NCBI GenBank assembly: GCA_020348925.1
Contig: CP070758.1
Coordinates: 2,572,614-2,636,613 of the forward strand
Reading direction: 5' to 3'
DNA length: 64,000 nt
Origin: Gemmatimonadota bacterium
GTDB taxonomy: Bacteria > JBHIER01 > G020348925
Part shown: one piece after another, positions 9,073 to 18,846 of the stretch
Layout of the letters: each line of letters begins with the position of its first letter
Numbering within the stretch: the stretch's first letter is position 1
Program-made: the position numbers and the translations under genes
The notes under the pieces: model-generated
The model's database searches: none
Told to the model about the DNA's origin: nothing
The model's input: the letters and a program-made list of their open reading frames with translations, nothing else

Positions 9073-12018
9073 ATGAGGACAAAAGTGCTCACCGTGCTGT
9101 CACTTCTGTTTTTGACAGTGGTTGCTTTCTGTCCCAAGGGAGTGGACTCTGCAGATGCTGACGATCTGTTCATGATCTCTGTATCACTCCATAACAGGGA
9201 CTACCTGCAGCATGTCAAAAACACAAGTGTATCATACGGCCACATAGACAATCAGACGGCCGTCGTCCTTGTTCGGGAGAAAGACCAGTCAATATATCAA
9301 AAGGAGGGAATCGCCTATGAGATTTTAGGTACAGTAACAGATAACTGGCAATACGTTCTCGTCTCTTTTCGGGATCAGTACCAAAAGAAAAAGCTTGAGC
9401 ACATTGGACGAATTGTTACAATCGGTGAAAACCGGGCTCTCATCAGAGTCAAAAACGATTGGGATCGTTTCGGGCCGAAATATGGAATTGAGTTGATCAA
9501 CGCGTTTTTTATTCCCCAGGTGAAATCTATTCGGAAACTGTCCGATGTCTCCCCTTCCCCTCTTCTCAATGACATCATCCACCAGGTATCGCCTGTCATG
9601 ATTTACAATTACATCCTTGATCTTCAAAATTTCCAGACGCGCTTCGGCTATGCTGATGGGTGCAGCCTGGCGGCGGATTATCTCAAAGATCAGTTCGAAA
9701 GCTGGGGACTGGATGTGACCGAGCACTGGTTTATCAATGAAGGGTGGATCGAGGTCGGATATCCGGCCGATCCTCAGCGAAACATCATCGCCACGCTCCC
9801 TGGTACGATATATCCGGATGAGATTGTTGCCATATGCGCCCATTATGATTCCCGGTCGGATGATAATTGGAACTTTGCGCCAGGAGCCGACGACGATGCC
9901 AGTGGTACGGCGGCCGTGCTTGAGATGGCCCGCATTCTGAGCCAATATGGTTCTGAAAGGACTCTGCAGTTTATATGCTTTGGTGGGGAGGAGCAGTGGA
10001 TGATAGGGTCGTACGCCTATGTTGAAGAAAGGAAAGCTGCCGGAGATAATTTTGTGGCCGTTATCAACAATGATATGATCGCATATACTGCGGACGGTCA
10101 ATTCGAGGATATCGAAGTTGATTGTATTCCGGAGACCGAATGGCTGGCCGACGAGGTTATGGCTCTCGCGTCAGATTTCGTGACATATCCTGTGTCGAAG
10201 AACGTCGGCTGGGAGAATGTTTCCGATCATACACCCTTCTGGGAGAATGAATACCCGGCCATCGAATTGGCGGAAGACGAGGCCGATGATGTTTGGGGTG
10301 GTACGAATCCCTTCTACCATACTACGGGAGATGTGATCGAAACGTTGAACATGGAATTTGCCACGCAGATTGTGAAAATGAATGCTGCAGCCCTGGCATC
10401 ATTAGCAGGTGTCGAAGTGTCCGGTGCTGTTGTGGTCTGCGCGGAGCATACAATGGATGACGACGATCTCGGTGAAAGCCTGGGAAATGGAAACGGATAC
10501 GTGGATCCCGGAGAGGCTATCGAACTTGGATTGTCGCTGAATAATATAGGTCACGTTGATGTTTCAGGAGTGAGTGCGACGCTGGAATCGGAGGATGACC
10601 ATGTTATCATCGTGCGAAACACGGTTGAATTCGGTGATATACTTTCGGGTGGTTCGGCTACGGGGCAGAATACCTACAGCGTTCACGTCTCCCAGGATTG
10701 CCCCAACGGCCATCAGATACTCTTCTCCGTCACAATTCAAGATGATCAGTCAAGATCGTGGGGAGGTGGTTTTGTTGTCGAAGTGCTTCAGCCTACTTTC
10801 GTGTTTCAAGCTCACTCCTTTGAGGAAGTGGAAGGGAATGGCAACACTGTGATCAATCCTGGTGAGACAATAAACCTGTTTGTTCTCATAGAAAATGCCG
10901 GTTTGCGTGGTGCTTCTGGCATAACGGCTCGGCTTGAAACGAATGATTCTGACATAACGATTGCGGACAGCGAGGCTCTTTTGCCCGACATAGATGTGAC
11001 GGGTGTTGCTGAGAACAGAAACGATCCTTTCACGTTTACGGTGAATGAGGAAGCTGACTCCCATTCGGTAACCTTCACCATGCATCTGACCGAAGGTCAG
11101 GGCTATTACCACATTGACATGACTGTTCAATTGATCATCGGACAGGGAAAGATTCTCTTCGTGGTTGACGACGAGGGGAATGACAATCAAAATTATTACA
11201 TGGAGGTCTTTGAGCTTTTGGGTATTTCATATGACGTCTGGGATGTACAGGGGAGAGCCAAGGTTGTTTCCGATACACTTCTAAACTATCCAGAAGTGAT
11301 TTGGTTTACAGGGCCTGTCGAGAAAAACACGTTGACTCCTGAGGATCAGAGTGCGTTGGATACGTATCTCAATGGTGGTGGAAGAATTTTACTGTCCGGA
11401 AACCTTATCGGTTCGGATATAGGAAATACATCTTTTTACAGAAATTTTTTGCACGGATACTATATCTCCTTTATGACCATGCTGCACCACCTCAACGGGA
11501 CGCTCAATAATCCGGTGAGTGGCGAAGTGGATATTGCACTGGCATCAACGGGGAATACAGCCCAGACTTTTGCTGGGGAAACCGATCCAATAAGCCCGGC
11601 CATATCAGTATTCGATTATGATCGGGATACTGAAGAGGGACCCGGTCTCATCAGGTCAAGTGGCAGCGGCGCTTTGGCGATGGAAAACTCGATCTATAAA
11701 GTTGTCTATTTCTCCTTTGGAGTAGAAGGAATTGAACCTCTGGATGATCGGGTGCAGGTTTTGCTGGATGTGCTCACATGGTTCAAGGAGCCGGGGGTGG
11801 ATAAAGGCGATGTGGATGGGAACGGATCGACGGACATCATCGATGCGGTCGTGGCGGTGAATATTGTCCTGGGCATGCATCAACCGGATGAGGGGCAGAT
11901 GGCACGGGCCGACATGAATTACGATGGAGCGATTGACATCATCGATGTCGTGAAGGTCGTCAACGCTGTGCTGGGAACCAGCGGGAAAGCCTCTGTTGTT
12001 CATTCTAAAGACATGTAA
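9073..12018 (+). CDS. Secreted M28 family metallopeptidase, type B, with dockerin
   Basis: 981 aa with a signal peptide and a different N-terminal region from the type A paralogues (no DEEAW motif; it begins ADDLFMISVS). The M28 motifs are complete: His257 in CAHYDS, PGADDDASG, Glu306-Glu307 in FGGEEQW, an NND zinc ligand and VSDHTPF. CARDB-like domains carry GNGNGYVDPGE and related loops; then come the amidotransferase-like module and a dockerin (GDVDGNG and NYDGAID loops). The only close relative here is the gene at 25025, with which it also shares the upstream leader. The ATG is preceded by AAAGGAGGG. The dockerin DNA was probably exchanged with the 4626 gene. Confidence 0.93.
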   Translation: MRTKVLTVLSLLFLTVVAFCPKGVDSADADDLFMISVSLHNRDYLQHVKNTSVSYGHIDNQTAVVLVREKDQSIYQKEGIAYEILGTVTDNWQYVLVSFRDQYQKKKLEHIGRIVTIGENRALIRVKNDWDRFGPKYGIELINAFFIPQVKSIRKLSDVSPSPLLNDIIHQVSPVMIYNYILDLQNFQTRFGYADGCSLAADYLKDQFESWGLDVTEHWFINEGWIEVGYPADPQRNIIATLPGTIYPDEIVAICAHYDSRSDDNWNFAPGADDDASGTAAVLEMARILSQYGSERTLQFICFGGEEQWMIGSYAYVEERKAAGDNFVAVINNDMIAYTADGQFEDIEVDCIPETEWLADEVMALASDFVTYPVSKNVGWENVSDHTPFWENEYPAIELAEDEADDVWGGTNPFYHTTGDVIETLNMEFATQIVKMNAAALASLAGVEVSGAVVVCAEHTMDDDDLGESLGNGNGYVDPGEAIELGLSLNNIGHVDVSGVSATLESEDDHVIIVRNTVEFGDILSGGSATGQNTYSVHVSQDCPNGHQILFSVTIQDDQSRSWGGGFVVEVLQPTFVFQAHSFEEVEGNGNTVINPGETINLFVLIENAGLRGASGITARLETNDSDITIADSEALLPDIDVTGVAENRNDPFTFTVNEEADSHSVTFTMHLTEGQGYYHIDMTVQLIIGQGKILFVVDDEGNDNQNYYMEVFELLGISYDVWDVQGRAKVVSDTLLNYPEVIWFTGPVEKNTLTPEDQSALDTYLNGGGRILLSGNLIGSDIGNTSFYRNFLHGYYISFMTMLHHLNGTLNNPVSGEVDIALASTGNTAQTFAGETDPISPAISVFDYDRDTEEGPGLIRSSGSGALAMENSIYKVVYFSFGVEGIEPLDDRVQVLLDVLTWFKEPGVDKGDVDGNGSTDIIDAVVAVNIVLGMHQPDEGQMARADMNYDGAIDIIDVVKVVNAVLGTSGKASVVHSKDM
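11806..11899 (+). repeat. 94-bp dockerin-coding block identical to 7371-7464
   Basis: Partner of the block in the 4626 gene. Identity across this stretch, against divergent catalytic halves, suggests gene conversion or recent module exchange. Confidence 0.85.
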
Positions 12019-12164
12019 GAATTAATATTTTATGAGCTTAGTGTATTTACAGTGTAAGTCATACTATATGAAATGTATTGACGAGTGAAGAGCATTTCTT
12101 GGATAAAAGGTACCTGAGAGAATGTTCATGAGTTGAGCATTTTAAATTGCTGAGGGAGGTGACC

Positions 12165-15125
12165 ATGATGAAGTATGTTCATCCTCTTTTTGCTCCGGTC
12201 CTTCTTTCTTGCCTTGTCCTTCTCGTCGGAGCATCATCACAGGAAAAAAAACCCTATCTCATCAAAATACCCCGGGCTGAGTCCACCGTCGTTATGGTAC
12301 TTCGAGACCGAGCAATTCCCGTGTATGGGAAAGTAGAGGGATGGTACTTCGGGGGAGCGGATAGGAAGGATTTACGTGAACTCAGTGCGGCGGGAATAGA
12401 GTATGATGTGGTTGACGAGGAAGCCTGGTCGGAACCGTACTCCCTGATCTACAGATGTTGGAAAGGGGAACGAGATCTTCTTCCTCGTGCGGGCAGAGTG
12501 GTCTTTCAGGATGATCATACGATGCTGGTGAAGATCGCCGATGAGGACGTCCTCGAGATCATTCAAGCGGGTTTTCATCCAACTCGGCTTTACCCACATC
12601 CGCTTCCTGTGACTGACGAGCGAAAGGAAGGGATAGTGCCGCCTGTATTGGACCGCGGACCGGAAGAGGTCATCGAGGCCCTTGTGCATCGGATTTCCGA
12701 AGATTCCCTGAGATCATATATCCAGCGGTTGCAAGATTTTCAGACACGCTATATCGGTACCGATTCGAACGAGGCTGCTGCCCAGTGGATCACCGACAAG
12801 TTTTACGAGTTTGGATACGAGTTGGTGGAGACTCCGCGCAGCCATGTTTATGGAACACTCGTCGACGTGAATAGTGTGATCGCTGTAAAGCTCGGCATCC
12901 TTTATCAGGACAGTGTTTTCATCATTGGCGCCCACTTCGATTCCGTCGTCAGGGACGTTACCGACCCTCACACCTGGGCCCCAGGTGCTGATGACAAAGC
13001 TACAGGAGTTGCCGCCGTTTTGGAGGCAGCCCGCATTGTAGCCGACATCGATTTCGATTATACGGTTAAATTTGCCTGCTGGAACGATGAGGAGGTTTCG
13101 CTTTCTGGCAGTGGTTGGTATGCGGGTAGTGCGTATTTTGATGGACAAAAGATCGGTCTCTATATCAACTTGGATATGATCGGATTCCTCGATGAAAAGA
13201 TACCGCTCAGGGATATCAATATCTTGCGAAATCCATCAGCTCAGGCACAGGCATGTGCGGAATTCATGGCTGAAATGGCCGATCGATACGCCACACTGGT
13301 TCCTGTACACATTGAAACGGAATGGGGTGGCAGCGACCATTCCTATTTTATGTGGCATGGGTACGATATTCTCTGGGTGTGGGAGAGCAACTTTGATGAT
13401 TATAAGACCAATCCCCACTATCACACGGCTACCGATGTTATTGATCACGTGGACATGTCGTATGTCTATGACGTGGCCAAAATGAGTCTGGCCTCGTTTT
13501 TCGCTCTGGCCGGTCCACCTGAGTCGCTTCCGCAACCTTCAATAGTCCTTGAGAACTACCATATGGATGACACCGGTAAAAATGGGAGTGCAGGGAACGG
13601 AAATGGTTATATAGATCCAGGGGAAACGATTCAGCTGTCCGTGTCTGTTTTGAATGACGGTGATGCTCAGGCCAGGGATGTACATGGCCGTCTCTTCACA
13701 GGAGATCCCTCTGTCATCCTCATTGATGGTGAGACTCCTTTTGGGGACATCCCCCCCCGTGGATCGAGCATGGGCCGGAGTCCGTTTCGTTTCGCTATCT
13801 CTGAGGATTGTCCGAACGGGCGATATGTAACTTTTTCCCTGGAGGCCAGTGCCGCCGGGGGGTACGAGTGGACGACCTCCTTCGCCGTTCGCGTCACACA
13901 ACCTGACATTTTCTACAAGACATTTACTTTTGAAGAGGTGGTGGGTGATGACGATGGCGTTCCCGATCCCGGTGAGATCCTAAATCTCTATCTGTTTCTG
14001 GGCAACGATGGCTTGAGGGACGCTTCGGGGATCACAGCCGAACTTGATACCGACGATCCAGACGTATCGATTACGGATAGTCGGGCTGTTTTTCCTGACA
14101 TGGCCCTTGATGCTGCAATTGAGAACAGCGATCCCTTCACTTTTTTTGTTAGCGGAGATGCTGATTATCGTGCCATTGTTTTTGCCGTGCATCTCTCCGA
14201 GGGAGAGGGCTATTATGAGAGGGACCTGACCTTCCGATTGCTTATGGGGCAGGGTATCGTGCTGTTTTTCCCTGATGACGGCGAAACCGGAAACGAAGAG
14301 TATTACATTGATGCATTTCAAACTTTGGGTGTACCGTATGAAATAGGTGAAATTCTGGGTACTGCCAAATCCGCCCCCAACGAATTGCTCGACTATTCCG
14401 AGGTGATCTGGTTCACAGGCAGTGAAGAGAGCAACACGCTCACATCCGATGATCAGAGCGATCTTGAAGCGTTTCTCTGCAACGGTGGAAGGTTGCTTCT
14501 ATCCGGGAATATGATCGGTTATGATATCGGTGATTCTCCTTTTTATAGAGACTATCTGCACGGACACTATATTTCCTTTATGACCATGCTGCATCACCTC
14601 AATGGGACGCCATCAAATCCCGTTGTAGATGGGATGGACATAACGCTCTCATCAGAGGGTAGCAACGCTCAGGGATTTGCCGGAGAGACGGATCCCATCA
14701 GTCCGGCCGTATCGATTTTCGATTACGATCGAAATACTGAGGAGGGACCTGGGACCGTTGCATCGAGTGGTAGTGGCGCTGTGGCGGTGGAGAACTCTGT
14801 CTCTAAAGTTGTCTATTTTTCCTTTGGAGTAGAGGGAATTGAACCTTTGGAGGATCGTCTGCGGGTTTTGCTGGATGTGCTTGCATGGTTCAAGGAGCCT
14901 GGTATTGATAAAGGCGATGTGGACGGCAACGGGACGACGGACATCATCGATGCCGTCATGGCGGTCAATATCGTCTTGGGTATGCATCAGCCTGATGAGG
15001 GGGAAACGGCCCGGGCTGATATGAATTACGACGGGTCTCTTGACATCATCGATGTCGTGAAAATCGTCAACGCTGTGCTGGGGATCGGCGGCAAAGCAAC
15101 GGTTGGAGATGTTACGGACATGTGA
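12165..15125 (+). CDS. Secreted M28 family metallopeptidase with dockerin (type A)
   Basis: 986 aa from the ATG at 12165 (a second ATG follows at 12168); GAGGGAGGTG lies just upstream, so in-frame starts further out are unlikely. Order: signal peptide, type A prodomain (DEEAWSEPY), M28 domain, CARDB-like domains, amidotransferase-like domain, dockerin. Metal residues are kept: His257 in GAHFDS, PGADDKATG, NDEE, NLDM, GGSDH. The active-site neighbourhood is the most divergent of the type A set (NDEEVSLSGSG instead of TAEEIGLYG; SYFMWHG after the last His), so specificity may differ. It is the closest relative of the deleted copy at 7979. A hairpin terminator follows. Confidence 0.92.
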   Translation: MMKYVHPLFAPVLLSCLVLLVGASSQEKKPYLIKIPRAESTVVMVLRDRAIPVYGKVEGWYFGGADRKDLRELSAAGIEYDVVDEEAWSEPYSLIYRCWKGERDLLPRAGRVVFQDDHTMLVKIADEDVLEIIQAGFHPTRLYPHPLPVTDERKEGIVPPVLDRGPEEVIEALVHRISEDSLRSYIQRLQDFQTRYIGTDSNEAAAQWITDKFYEFGYELVETPRSHVYGTLVDVNSVIAVKLGILYQDSVFIIGAHFDSVVRDVTDPHTWAPGADDKATGVAAVLEAARIVADIDFDYTVKFACWNDEEVSLSGSGWYAGSAYFDGQKIGLYINLDMIGFLDEKIPLRDINILRNPSAQAQACAEFMAEMADRYATLVPVHIETEWGGSDHSYFMWHGYDILWVWESNFDDYKTNPHYHTATDVIDHVDMSYVYDVAKMSLASFFALAGPPESLPQPSIVLENYHMDDTGKNGSAGNGNGYIDPGETIQLSVSVLNDGDAQARDVHGRLFTGDPSVILIDGETPFGDIPPRGSSMGRSPFRFAISEDCPNGRYVTFSLEASAAGGYEWTTSFAVRVTQPDIFYKTFTFEEVVGDDDGVPDPGEILNLYLFLGNDGLRDASGITAELDTDDPDVSITDSRAVFPDMALDAAIENSDPFTFFVSGDADYRAIVFAVHLSEGEGYYERDLTFRLLMGQGIVLFFPDDGETGNEEYYIDAFQTLGVPYEIGEILGTAKSAPNELLDYSEVIWFTGSEESNTLTSDDQSDLEAFLCNGGRLLLSGNMIGYDIGDSPFYRDYLHGHYISFMTMLHHLNGTPSNPVVDGMDITLSSEGSNAQGFAGETDPISPAVSIFDYDRNTEEGPGTVASSGSGAVAVENSVSKVVYFSFGVEGIEPLEDRLRVLLDVLAWFKEPGIDKGDVDGNGTTDIIDAVMAVNIVLGMHQPDEGETARADMNYDGSLDIIDVVKIVNAVLGIGGKATVGDVTDM

Positions 15126-15160
15126 GTGATCTCTGCGTCGAGTCGGTTTTCCGTCACAGT

Positions 15161-15223
15161 GAGAGAGGGAGCTCTTCCGCACGACGACACAGGACGTGGC
15201 GTCGGAGGAGGAGCTCTCTTTTT
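15161..15223 (+). terminator. Long imperfect hairpin with T-run
   Basis: GAGAGAGGGAGCTC pairs imperfectly with GGAGGAGCTCTC, followed by TTTTT. It ends transcription of the 12165 gene and separates it from the promoter at 15324. Confidence 0.7.
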
Positions 15224-15323
15224 GTATTCAGAAAGAGAATTTCCACGATATCTCTGGGAACGATAGTGGAAGCGCTGGGCTCGGGAAATGTGGCGGGTCT
15301 CGATTCTCAAAGAATGAAATATC

Positions 15324-15352
15324 TTGACAGCTCGCAGGTGGTGCACTAATTT
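15324..15352 (+). promoter_or_regulatory. Sigma-70-like promoter for the M28 gene at 15501
   Basis: TTGACA (15324-15329) and TAATTT (15347-15352) are separated by 17 bp. The same pair and spacing occur at 18668-18696 ahead of the sister gene, which raises confidence. The leader of about 140 nt contains a GGGAG/CTCCC hairpin. Confidence 0.65.
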
Positions 15353-15500
15353 TAATGCGCCGTAATGGGAGAGGCGACATTGGGAGTATTCATGCCTCCC
15401 GGAGTGCTCCCGGTATTCCAAAGGGCGTCATTGTATCAAACCATTGTGCAGCATTGCTCTTTGGTCCGAACTTCGAATCTCTTGGAAAGGAGATGAGGTG

Positions 15501-18467
15501 ATGAGGTGTTTCCGCATCGGTATCGTTTGTATTCTTCTTGCTGTTCTTTTTTTCACATTGAGTACGATCGCCCAGAGCGCGAGACCTTTTTTGGTGAAGG
15601 TCTCCCGGGACAATCCGTCCGCAGTTTCAGTGCTTCGAGAACAGGGAACTCCGGTTCACTATAAATTCGAAAAATGGTTCATTGCTCAAGCCGGCGCAGC
15701 CGATCTTGAGCAATTCGAAAGCCATGGGATAGAATTCGACGTGCTTGATGAAACGGCGTGGACGCAACCGTATTATGTGCTCCAGAGACCTCAGCGAAAG
15801 GAGCTTGGTGTCCTTCCCGATTTGGGCCGAATTCTATTCCAAGATAGGATCCAGGCTCTTGTCAAGATCGAGAGTGATGACGCCCTTGAGCTGGCCCGGG
15901 CAGGCTTTCAGTTGACAAAAATTTTTCAAAAAGGGCTCCCTCTTTTTGGAGAGCGTTCGGAAAGGGCGCCTCGTTTACGGGCGAAACGGCACACTGAAGA
16001 TGTCATCGGAGCTCTTGTCAATCAGGTCTCTCAGGAGAGTGTGCAGTCGTATGTCCAGACCCTTCAGGATTTTCAGACGAGGCTGTGGGCCAGTGAGCCG
16101 ATCTGGCCGGCATCTCAGTGGATATACGATACATTCGTCGAATTGGGCTACGCGGACGTCGCGTTTGAAAACTTCGTCGTACCCGGACAGGCAAATGTGT
16201 GGTTTCAACCCGGTTACGATGTTACTGTGCGAAATGTCGTGGCCACAAAGCCCGGAATCCTTTATCCGGATATCGTGTATATTATCGGCGGCCATTATGA
16301 CTCCATTAATCTTGACGGGATAGACACGTTCGTCTGGGCTCCCGGTGCTGACGACAACGCCTCCGGTGCGGTGGGAGCTCTCGAGGCGGCTCGCGTTCTG
16401 GCGGATATCCAACTCGATTGTACGGTGAAATTTGCCTGCTGGACCGCTGAGGAGATCGGTCTTCGCGGCAGCCGCCATTATGCTGAGAACGCCTACGATC
16501 AAGGGGAGAATATCGCCCTTTACATCAATTACGATATGATCGGAAATCTTAGTGAGAACGATCCTGTACGCGATATCAATATCGGCATGAGTTCGGGCGC
16601 CCAAGAGCACTGTGATCTCATGGTGCAGATGATCAATCAATACACGACACTGGTGCCGAATACGTATGTGACTTACGGTGGCGGCAGCGATCACAGTCCT
16701 TTTATCCAGTACGGCTTCGATATCCTCTACGCCGAGGAGGGAGACTTCAGTCCTCACTGGCACCGGTCGACGGACATCGTTGAGAATATGGATATCCCGT
16801 ATTTCTGCGAAGTGGTCAAAATGGGTCTGGCCACGCTGGCCGCAGCCGCCGGCCCTCCCGAATCCTATCCTGAGCCTGTTCTCGCATATGACAGCTCGAT
16901 CATGGATGATGACAATGAAGGCGGGAGCTGCGGCAATCATAACGGCTACTTTGACCCGGGGGAGACAGTCCAGATCTCCGTTGCCTTAATCAACTACGGA
17001 GGTTCGCCAGCGAATGATGTGCATGGTGCACTTGACATAAACGATCCCTATGTCAGTCTCGTCGATTGTGAGGGATCTTTTGGAGATATCAGTTCAGGGG
17101 CATCGAGTACGAGCCTGAAGCAATTCTGTTTTGATATATCGGAGCATTGTCCGATTGGACATTGCCTCAATTTCAGTCTCGATGTTACCGCCGCCGGAGG
17201 GTACGAATGGACGACGTATTTCACCGTGCAGGTCACACTGCCTGACATTGTTTACAATTCTTTCAGTTTTGAAGAGATCGCAGGAAACGGTGATGGCATG
17301 CTCAACCCCGGAGAGACGGTGAACCTCAAGATTCTTTTAAACAACAGAGGTTTACGAGGAGCGTCCGGAATCACCCTTGAGCTTGAAACTGATGACCCGG
17401 ATATAACGGTTTCGGATAGGATGTCCCTTTTCCCTGATATCGGCATTGATGCGGTTGTCACGAACAGCGATGATCCTTTCACTTTTTCTGTCAGTGAAGA
17501 TGCGGAGTGCCTTCCCGTTGTCTTCACCCTCCATCTCACAGAGGGAGACGGATATTACGAGACGGACCTGACGTTTCGGTTGCTCGTCGGACAGTGTCTG
17601 GTTCTTCTGGTACCTGATGACGGTGGCGCCAACAACGGTGCATCCTACATTGAAGCCTTTCGAAACTTAGGTGTTCCTTTTGTCGTCGACGAGCTTCACG
17701 GTACCGTTGACACCCGTTTCAACAGATTGAGTGACTATTCGGAGGTCATCTGGTTCACCGGAGCCGAGGAGAGCAATACACTCTCTCAAGAGGATCAGAA
17801 CAACCTTGAGGCCTTTCTTGATGGCGGTGGCAGATTGTTCATATCCGGGAGCATGATAGGTTATGAAATGGGGCATACACCATTCTATCGAAACTATCTC
17901 CACGGGGATCATGTTTCCTTCCTGACGATGCTTCATCACTTGGACGGTTCGGCCTCGAACCCGGTCGTCGGGGAGAGAGAAATCAGGCTGGCGTCGTTTG
18001 GCAGGAACGCTCAGGGATTTGCCGGTGAGACAGACCCCATCAGTCCGGCCGTTTCAATATTCGATTATGATCGGGCTACAGAGGAGGGGTCTGGCATTAT
18101 CAGATCAAGCGGGAGTGGCGCATTGGCGGTGGAGACGGCGGTGTACAAGGTCGTCTATTTCTCCTTTGGCCTGGAAGGTGTTGAACCCTTCGAGGATCGC
18201 GTTCGGGTCTTGGCCGATGTGTTGGCCTGGTTCAAGGAACCGGGTATAGCTAAGGGCGATGTGGACGGGAATGGTACGACTGATATTATTGATGCTGTAC
18301 TGACAGTGAATATTGTCTTGGGTGTGCATCAACCGGACGAAGGGGAATCGGCCCGTGCTGACATGAATTACGATGGTGCCATTGACGTTCTTGATGCGAT
18401 CAAAGTCGTCAGCGCCGTCCTTGGCAGCAGCGCAAAAGGTGCCCTTAGCGCTTCAAAGGATTCGTAA
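15501..18467 (+). CDS. Secreted M28 family metallopeptidase with dockerin (type A)
   Basis: 988 aa from the ATG at 15501, chosen because AAAGGAGATGAGG lies just before it and a clean signal peptide (MRCFRIGIVC...) begins there. Domain order is that of the array. M28 residues: His265 in GGHYDS, PGADDNASG, TAEEIGLRG, YDM, GGSDHSPF. The amidotransferase-like module keeps LFISGSMIGYE. The dockerin reads GDVDGNGTTDIID, then NYDGAIDVLD. It is the sister gene of 18847, and the pair arose by tandem duplication including the upstream region. Confidence 0.93.
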   Translation: MRCFRIGIVCILLAVLFFTLSTIAQSARPFLVKVSRDNPSAVSVLREQGTPVHYKFEKWFIAQAGAADLEQFESHGIEFDVLDETAWTQPYYVLQRPQRKELGVLPDLGRILFQDRIQALVKIESDDALELARAGFQLTKIFQKGLPLFGERSERAPRLRAKRHTEDVIGALVNQVSQESVQSYVQTLQDFQTRLWASEPIWPASQWIYDTFVELGYADVAFENFVVPGQANVWFQPGYDVTVRNVVATKPGILYPDIVYIIGGHYDSINLDGIDTFVWAPGADDNASGAVGALEAARVLADIQLDCTVKFACWTAEEIGLRGSRHYAENAYDQGENIALYINYDMIGNLSENDPVRDINIGMSSGAQEHCDLMVQMINQYTTLVPNTYVTYGGGSDHSPFIQYGFDILYAEEGDFSPHWHRSTDIVENMDIPYFCEVVKMGLATLAAAAGPPESYPEPVLAYDSSIMDDDNEGGSCGNHNGYFDPGETVQISVALINYGGSPANDVHGALDINDPYVSLVDCEGSFGDISSGASSTSLKQFCFDISEHCPIGHCLNFSLDVTAAGGYEWTTYFTVQVTLPDIVYNSFSFEEIAGNGDGMLNPGETVNLKILLNNRGLRGASGITLELETDDPDITVSDRMSLFPDIGIDAVVTNSDDPFTFSVSEDAECLPVVFTLHLTEGDGYYETDLTFRLLVGQCLVLLVPDDGGANNGASYIEAFRNLGVPFVVDELHGTVDTRFNRLSDYSEVIWFTGAEESNTLSQEDQNNLEAFLDGGGRLFISGSMIGYEMGHTPFYRNYLHGDHVSFLTMLHHLDGSASNPVVGEREIRLASFGRNAQGFAGETDPISPAVSIFDYDRATEEGSGIIRSSGSGALAVETAVYKVVYFSFGLEGVEPFEDRVRVLADVLAWFKEPGIAKGDVDGNGTTDIIDAVLTVNIVLGVHQPDEGESARADMNYDGAIDVLDAIKVVSAVLGSSAKGALSASKDS

Positions 18468-18501
18468 GCGATATGGATATAGCTGTTGCCGGATCACATC
18501 T

Positions 18502-18565
18502 GAGAGAGGGAGTTCTGTCGCACGACGAGACAAAGCATGGCTTCGCAGGACGAGCTCTCTTTTTT
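18502..18565 (+). terminator. Imperfect hairpin with T6 run
   Basis: GAGAGAGGGAG pairs imperfectly with CGAGCTCTC and is followed by TTTTTT. It is the counterpart of the terminator at 15161-15223 and ends the 15501 gene. Confidence 0.7.
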
Positions 18566-18667
18566 ATATTTCAAAAGGCAAGATACCGGCTTTTGTTTCG
18601 GACGGTGTTGTAAAAGCAGTACTTGGGTCAAGGGACCGATCGCAGATTTCGAAATATTGGAAAAACC

Positions 18668-18696
18668 TTGACATCCAAGGAGGCGCGCTATAATTT
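18668..18696 (+). promoter_or_regulatory. Sigma-70-like promoter for the M28 gene at 18847
   Basis: TTGACA at 18668-18673, then TAATTT at 18691-18696 (17-bp spacer, matching the sister promoter). An overlapping TATAAT at 18689-18694 would give a 15-bp spacer. The leader is about 145 nt. Confidence 0.65.
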
Positions 18697-18846
18697 TAGT
18701 GCGCCATGAAGGGAGAGGCGATCCTGGGAGTATACAATCCCCTACTTTACTCCCCTGTATTTAAAGGACTTCGCTGTTTTATTCCAGAGACGAAAGCGTT
18801 GTTCTTTCAATCATATTTCTCATTTTTCACGAAAGGAGAGGACGTG

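Larger units (their letters stand above)
15126..15500 (+). repeat. Intergenic block (terminator, promoter, leader) duplicated at 18468-18846
   Basis: The spacer before the gene at 15501 and the one before 18847 align along their length: a GAGAGAGGGAG...GAGCTCTCTTTTT hairpin, a TTGACA promoter, a GCGCC..GGGAGAGGCGA leader and a GGGAG-based hairpin. This marks a tandem duplication that took regulation with the gene. Confidence 0.75.
18468..18846 (+). repeat. Second copy of the terminator-promoter-leader block
   Basis: Aligns with 15126-15500. The leader hairpin here is stronger: GGGAGTA (about 18726-18732) pairs with TACTCCC (about 18749-18755). Confidence 0.75.

Noticed and set aside
18706-18846. 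Longer start for the M28 gene at 18847
   Set aside because: The extra 47 codons lie within the promoter and leader block shared with the sister gene, and the signal peptide begins at 18847 behind a good ribosome binding site.
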